Shown here piece after piece: positions 60,300 to 64,000 of a DNA stretch of 64,000 nucleotides. Each line of letters begins with the position of its first letter. Within the stretch, counting starts at the first letter, position 1. The position numbers and the translations under genes are program-made. The notes under the pieces were generated by a model. That model searched no databases. It was not told where the DNA came from and worked only from the letters and a program-made list of their open reading frames with translations. The stretch is from Sporosarcina sp. FSL K6-1522 (GTDB taxonomy: Bacteria; Bacillota; Bacilli; Bacillales_A; Planococcaceae), in assembly GCF_038622445.1 (NCBI RefSeq), contig NZ_CP152019.1:1053501-1117500 (forward strand), written 5' to 3'.

Positions 60300-60314
60300 T
60301 GATAATCGTTTTCA
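60300..60314 (+). promoter_or_regulatory. Fur box 2
   Basis: TGATAATCGTTTTCA is a second 7-1-7 Fur-like site with two mismatches, in the leader just after the expected transcription start. Two sites should give tight iron repression. Confidence 0.75.
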
Positions 60315-60361
60315 ATATAAGGTTCTCAATTGGGTGCAAATAATCGATATCGGGGATTTTC

Positions 60362-61312
60362 ATGAAGAAACGTTATTTGATAGTCGCAGTTATCATTCTT
60401 TCATTCCTATCGTTATTCGTAGGAGTGAGCCGTATCACGCCGATGGATCTACTCGATTTTAGATCTGAAGAAACGGAAATATTCTTAATTAGCCGTTTGC
60501 CAAGACTGGTCGCTATTCTACTTGCAGGAGCAGGGATGAGTATTGCAGGTCTTATTATGCAACAGCTGAGCCGGAACAAATTCGTTTCGCCAACAACAGC
60601 TGGGACGCTGGATGCAACTAAACTAGGGATTCTTGTCTCTATGCTATTGTTTGCGAATGCTTCCACAATAGAAAAAATGATCGTCGCATTTGCATTCGCG
60701 CTTGCCGGCACGCTACTGTTTATGCAAATTCTTGATCGTATTAAATTCAAGGATGCGATTTTCATACCGCTCGTTGGGCTGATGTTCGGTAATATTTTGT
60801 CGTCGATTACGACATTCTTCGCTTACAAAGCGAATGTGATTCAAAATATGTCGGCATGGTTACAAGGTGATTTTTCGATGATTATGAAAGGACGTTATGA
60901 ACTTCTATACATAAGTATTCCGGTACTCATCATCACATATTTATACGCCAATCGCTTTACGGTAGCGGGGATGGGTGAGGATTTTTCAAAAAACCTCGGA
61001 CTTGCTTATAGAAGGATCGTCAATATCGGACTTATACTTGTTGCACTTATTACGACGACTGTCGTTTTGACGGTAGGAATGATTCCGTTCCTCGGACTCA
61101 TCATTCCAAATATCGTTTCAATATTTAAAGGGGATCACTTACAGAAGACATTGCCGCATACGGCGTTACTCGGTGCGATATTCGTGCTAATCTGTGATAT
61201 TTTGGGCCGGGTACTCATTTATCCGTATGAGATTTCGATTAGTTTAATGGTCGGCGTTATCGGCAGCGGAATCTTCCTCTATTTATTGTTTAGGAGGAAG
61301 GCTTATGCGTAA
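60362..61312 (+). CDS. yclN: iron-siderophore ABC permease, YclN-like
   Basis: 316 residues with about nine membrane helices of the FecCD family. Marks are R-L-P-R-L-V-A-I-L-L-A-G-A-G-M-S-I-A-G-L-I-M-Q, the first-helix FecCD signature, and G-M-I-P-F-L-G-L-I-I-P-N-I-V near the ATPase-coupling loop. Together with the next three genes it matches Bacillus yclNOPQ, the petrobactin importer. First gene behind the Fur-flanked promoter. Confidence 0.92.
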   Translation: MKKRYLIVAVIILSFLSLFVGVSRITPMDLLDFRSEETEIFLISRLPRLVAILLAGAGMSIAGLIMQQLSRNKFVSPTTAGTLDATKLGILVSMLLFANASTIEKMIVAFAFALAGTLLFMQILDRIKFKDAIFIPLVGLMFGNILSSITTFFAYKANVIQNMSAWLQGDFSMIMKGRYELLYISIPVLIITYLYANRFTVAGMGEDFSKNLGLAYRRIVNIGLILVALITTTVVLTVGMIPFLGLIIPNIVSIFKGDHLQKTLPHTALLGAIFVLICDILGRVLIYPYEISISLMVGVIGSGIFLYLLFRRKAYA

Positions 61313-62255
61313 CTCGACGAAATTACTTATACTTACTGCGTTTGCTGTTTTCTTCTGTGGTCTTTACCTATTTCAAGGATTGAATGGCAGTTTTGACTAT
61401 GCATTGCCACGTCGAGGCATTAAAGTGATGGCAATGGTCTTAACGGGTGTCGCCATCGCCTACTCGACAGTCATTTTCCAAACGATTACACATAACAGGA
61501 TTTTGACACCGAGCATTATGGGATTGGATTCACTATACCTGCTATTACAGACGGTTATGATCTTTTTCCTAGGTTCGGGTCATGTAACAATCGTCAACAA
61601 GCATGTTAATTTTATTTTATCTGTTGGGACGATGGTCGTCTTTGCGCTTATTCTGTACCGGTTTTTATTCCGCGGAGGAAAGCAGCCCATCTACTTCCTA
61701 TTACTTGTAGGAATCATCGTTGGAACATTTTTTGGCAGTATTTCAACATTCTTGCAAGTACTCATTGATCCAAATGAGTTCATGCGTGTGCAGGACAAGA
61801 TGTTCGCAAGTTTTAACAACGTTAGCGGGGAGCTCGTTTGGTGGGCGCTTGCGATTGTGGCATTGGCCTTCGCCATCGGATGGAAGTCACTCAAAGATTT
61901 GGACGTTCTCTCACTTGGTCGAGATACGGCCATTAACCTTGGTGTTTCTTATGACAAAGTGGTTAAAACGATGCTGATTTTGTCAGCGGTACTTATTGCA
62001 GTCTCCACTGCGCTTGTTGGACCGATTACGTTTTTCGGTTTAATCGTTGCGAACTTGTCTTATCAATTTTTTAAGACGTATAAGCATTCTATTCTAATTC
62101 TCGGTGCATCTGTCATGAGTGTTATCGCCCTTGTTGGGGGACAGTGGGTTGTTGAACGAGTCTTTACGTTTTCAACAACGCTTAGTGTCATTATCAACTT
62201 TATCGGCGGTGTCTATTTCATCTATCTACTATTGAAGGAGAGTCGATCTACATGA
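61305..62255 (+). CDS. yclO: iron-siderophore ABC permease, YclO-like
   Basis: 316 residues, the second FecCD permease of the heterodimer, with R-R-G-I-K-V-M-A-M-V-L-T-G-V-A-I-A-Y-S-T-V-I-F-Q in place of the first-helix signature and V-G-P-I-T-F-F-G-L-I-V-A-N-L in the coupling loop. It overlaps yclN by 8 bases and the ATPase gene by 4, so the three are coupled. Confidence 0.92.
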   Translation: MRNSTKLLILTAFAVFFCGLYLFQGLNGSFDYALPRRGIKVMAMVLTGVAIAYSTVIFQTITHNRILTPSIMGLDSLYLLLQTVMIFFLGSGHVTIVNKHVNFILSVGTMVVFALILYRFLFRGGKQPIYFLLLVGIIVGTFFGSISTFLQVLIDPNEFMRVQDKMFASFNNVSGELVWWALAIVALAFAIGWKSLKDLDVLSLGRDTAINLGVSYDKVVKTMLILSAVLIAVSTALVGPITFFGLIVANLSYQFFKTYKHSILILGASVMSVIALVGGQWVVERVFTFSTTLSVIINFIGGVYFIYLLLKESRST

Positions 62256-63013
62256 TCCAAGTCCGTGAGTTATCGAAGTTTTATGGTAAGAAAGCGGTCG
62301 TCGAAAAGGTGAATGTTAATATTCACCGTGGGAAAATTACGTCTTTCATCGGGCCAAATGGTGCGGGGAAGTCGACGCTCCTATCAATGGTTAGTCGTCT
62401 GCTCGATGCAGATACAGGTGAAGTCCTTGTCGATAAAGATAATGTCAAACAGATGAAATCGAATGAGTTCTCAAAACGTGTGTCGATTTTGAAGCAGTCG
62501 AACTTTATGAATGTGCGTTTGACGATTCGCGAGTTAGTGTCATTTGGACGCTATCCGCATTCGAAAGGGAAATTGACGGCGGAAGATCTTCGCATCGTGG
62601 ACCAGGCAATGGATTACATGGATTTAATGGGTATGCAACATGATTATCTAGATGAATTGTCTGGTGGACAACGCCAGCGTGCATTTATTGCCATGGTCAT
62701 CGCACAGGATACAGATTATATTCTGTTGGATGAACCACTCAATAACTTGGACATGAAGCATTCTGTTCAGATTATGAAAATCCTGAGAAGACTTGTGGAT
62801 GATCTAGGAAAAACAGTTGTCATCGTTTTGCATGACATTAACTTTGCGTCTGTGTATTCCGACCGAATTGTTGCGCTGAAAAATGGTCGTGTTGTGAAAG
62901 ATGGCCCGACGAATGACATTATCAATTCCGATGCATTAAAAGAAATTTACGATATGGATATTCCAATTAAGCAAATGAATAATTGTCGTATCTGTGTGTA
63001 CTTTAACTCTTAA
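62252..63013 (+). CDS. yclP: iron-siderophore ABC ATPase, YclP-like
   Basis: 253 residues. Walker A G-P-N-G-A-G-K-S-T, signature E-L-S-G-G-Q-R-Q-R and Walker B Y-I-L-L-D-E-P-L-N-N-L-D are complete; F-G-R-Y-P-H-S is the usual Q-loop neighbour in FepC-type ATPases. It overlaps yclO by 4 bases. Confidence 0.95.
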   Translation: MIQVRELSKFYGKKAVVEKVNVNIHRGKITSFIGPNGAGKSTLLSMVSRLLDADTGEVLVDKDNVKQMKSNEFSKRVSILKQSNFMNVRLTIRELVSFGRYPHSKGKLTAEDLRIVDQAMDYMDLMGMQHDYLDELSGGQRQRAFIAMVIAQDTDYILLDEPLNNLDMKHSVQIMKILRRLVDDLGKTVVIVLHDINFASVYSDRIVALKNGRVVKDGPTNDIINSDALKEIYDMDIPIKQMNNCRICVYFNS

Positions 63014-63037
63014 TTTTAAACGAAAAGGATGGTTCAG

Positions 63038-64000
63038 ATGAAGAAACTTACAATGGCATTATTGATGTTCGCACTAATGGCTCTACTTGTAGCTTGCGGA
63101 GCGAAAGAAGAAAAACCTGCAGATAAAACGTCAGGTAGCGATAGTAAACCAGAAACAGAAGAAACAGCAACACCAGAAGAAATGACAATCAAGCACCAAC
63201 TTGGCGAAACAACACTGCCGAAAAACCCTGAAAAAGTTGTCGTATTCGACTTTGGTATGCTTGATACACTTGATGAACTTGGCATTGAAGTAGCAGGTCT
63301 TCCAAAAGCAAACGTTCCAGCGTATTTGGAGAAATATAAAGATGAAAAGTATGCAAACCTTGGTGGCTTGAAAGAACCTGATTTTGAAGCAATTCATGCG
63401 ATGAAGCCAGATGTCATCTTCATCTCTGGACGTCAATCAGACCTTTACGAAGATTTGAGTGAAATTGCTCCAACTATTTTTGTAGGTGTAGATACAACGC
63501 GTTACATGGAGTCATTCAAAGAGAACATGAACATGATTGCTGAACTTTTCGGCAAAGAAGCTGAAATGGAAGCAGAGCTTGCTGACATCGATGCGCAAAT
63601 TGCTGCTATCAATGAAAAAACAGCTACTGATGAAGACAAAGCGTTAATCGTTCTTGGTAACGAAGGGAAAGTAAGTGCGTATGGAGCAGGTTCACGTTTC
63701 GGTTTGATCCATGACGTATTTGGTTTTAAAGCAGCAGACGAAAAAATCGAAGTTTCTACGCATGGCCAAAGCGTATCATTCGAATACATTCTTGAAACAA
63801 ACCCAGATGTTCTTTTCGTAATCGATCGTGATGCAGCTGTAGGCGGCGAGGCAAGTGCGAAAGATGCAATTGAAAATGACTTAGTGAAGAAAACAAATGC
63901 GTTTAAAAACGGCAAGATCGTTTACTTGGATGCTGACTACTGGTACCTATCAGGTGGCGGATTGCTATCTGTGAAAGAAATGGTGAAAGAAGTAGAAGCA
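63038..64000 (+). CDS. yclQ: siderophore-binding lipoprotein, YclQ-like (truncated by window end)
   Basis: 321 residues visible; the C-terminus lies beyond the window. Signal peptide with lipobox L-L-V-A-C, a Thr/Glu/Pro linker, then the FhuD/BtuF fold: E-K-V-V-V-F-D-F-G-M-L-D-T-L-D, P-D-F-E-A-I-H-A-M-K-P-D-V-I-F-I-S-G-R-Q and P-D-V-L-F-V-I-D-R-D. These blocks match YclQ, which binds petrobactin. It is 24 bases after yclP with AAAAGGATGG upstream. Confidence 0.93.
   Translation, partial: MKKLTMALLMFALMALLVACGAKEEKPADKTSGSDSKPETEETATPEEMTIKHQLGETTLPKNPEKVVVFDFGMLDTLDELGIEVAGLPKANVPAYLEKYKDEKYANLGGLKEPDFEAIHAMKPDVIFISGRQSDLYEDLSEIAPTIFVGVDTTRYMESFKENMNMIAELFGKEAEMEAELADIDAQIAAINEKTATDEDKALIVLGNEGKVSAYGAGSRFGLIHDVFGFKAADEKIEVSTHGQSVSFEYILETNPDVLFVIDRDAAVGGEASAKDAIENDLVKKTNAFKNGKIVYLDADYWYLSGGGLLSVKEMVKEVEA

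Overview
The window reads as ordinary chromosome of a low- to mid-GC Gram-positive bacterium of the Bacillales. Strong AGGAGG-type ribosome sites, GTG and TTG starts, a TPP riboswitch with a transcription terminator, SigV/RsiV-type and SigW-type elements, flotillin with its NfeD partner, a YclNOPQ-type siderophore transporter and many Bacillus-style lipoproteins all point there. Gene content and style fit Planococcaceae (Sporosarcina/Lysinibacillus-like), but the sequence alone does not fix the genus.

Layout. 0-9 kb: DUF2339 membrane protein, XRE regulator plus membrane partner, RlmI-type rRNA methyltransferase, an ABC exporter with LytTR/DUF3021, a GrpB-acetyltransferase fusion and a GNAT enzyme. 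8.9-12.7 kb: tenI-thiO-thiS-thiG-thiF under a TPP riboswitch. 12.8-16.6 kb: YebC-family factor, then an HMA protein, P1B-type ATPase and Crp/Fnr regulator transcribed behind a perfect FNR-type palindrome. 16.6-29.4 kb: diguanylate cyclase, purC, Cu/Zn SOD lipoprotein, CAP-domain protein, rRNA methyltransferase, a small membrane-protein gene broken by a mobile repeat, pentapeptide protein, two tandem paralogous lipoproteins and an MMPL exporter. 29.5-40.2 kb: cold-shock protein, Pit phosphate transporter with DUF47 partner, SigW-type promoter with nfeD-floT, ten 42-bp tandem repeats, a MacB-like ABC transporter, fumC, a PCYCGC lipoprotein and sigV-rsiV.

41-47 kb is an AT-rich accessory island lying beside a Dph6-like gene, and a decayed copy of that gene's 3' end sits at the far side. 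It holds a subtilase - secreted toxin - putative immunity cassette, a second secreted toxin-like protein with a DUF4288 partner, a ribbon-helix-helix protein and several relic sequences. 47-64 kb returns to backbone: methyltransferase, nitroreductase, glutamate-synthase-like flavoprotein, acyl-CoA synthetase, putP, a VOC protein, hflX, an ABC half-transporter, a lipoprotein and a Fur-box-flanked yclNOPQ-type operon cut by the window end.

Three dispersed intergenic repeat families are visible: a hairpin-ended element at 21.8 and 50.7 kb, a 225-326 bp element at 20.4 and 59.8 kb, and 'AAAGCGC..TCTGGAC' modules behind several genes. Envelope stress is a recurring functional theme (SigV/RsiV, SigW promoter, flotillin, MMPL and ABC exporters). 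Metal handling is another (HMA/P-type ATPase, SOD, iron-siderophore uptake).
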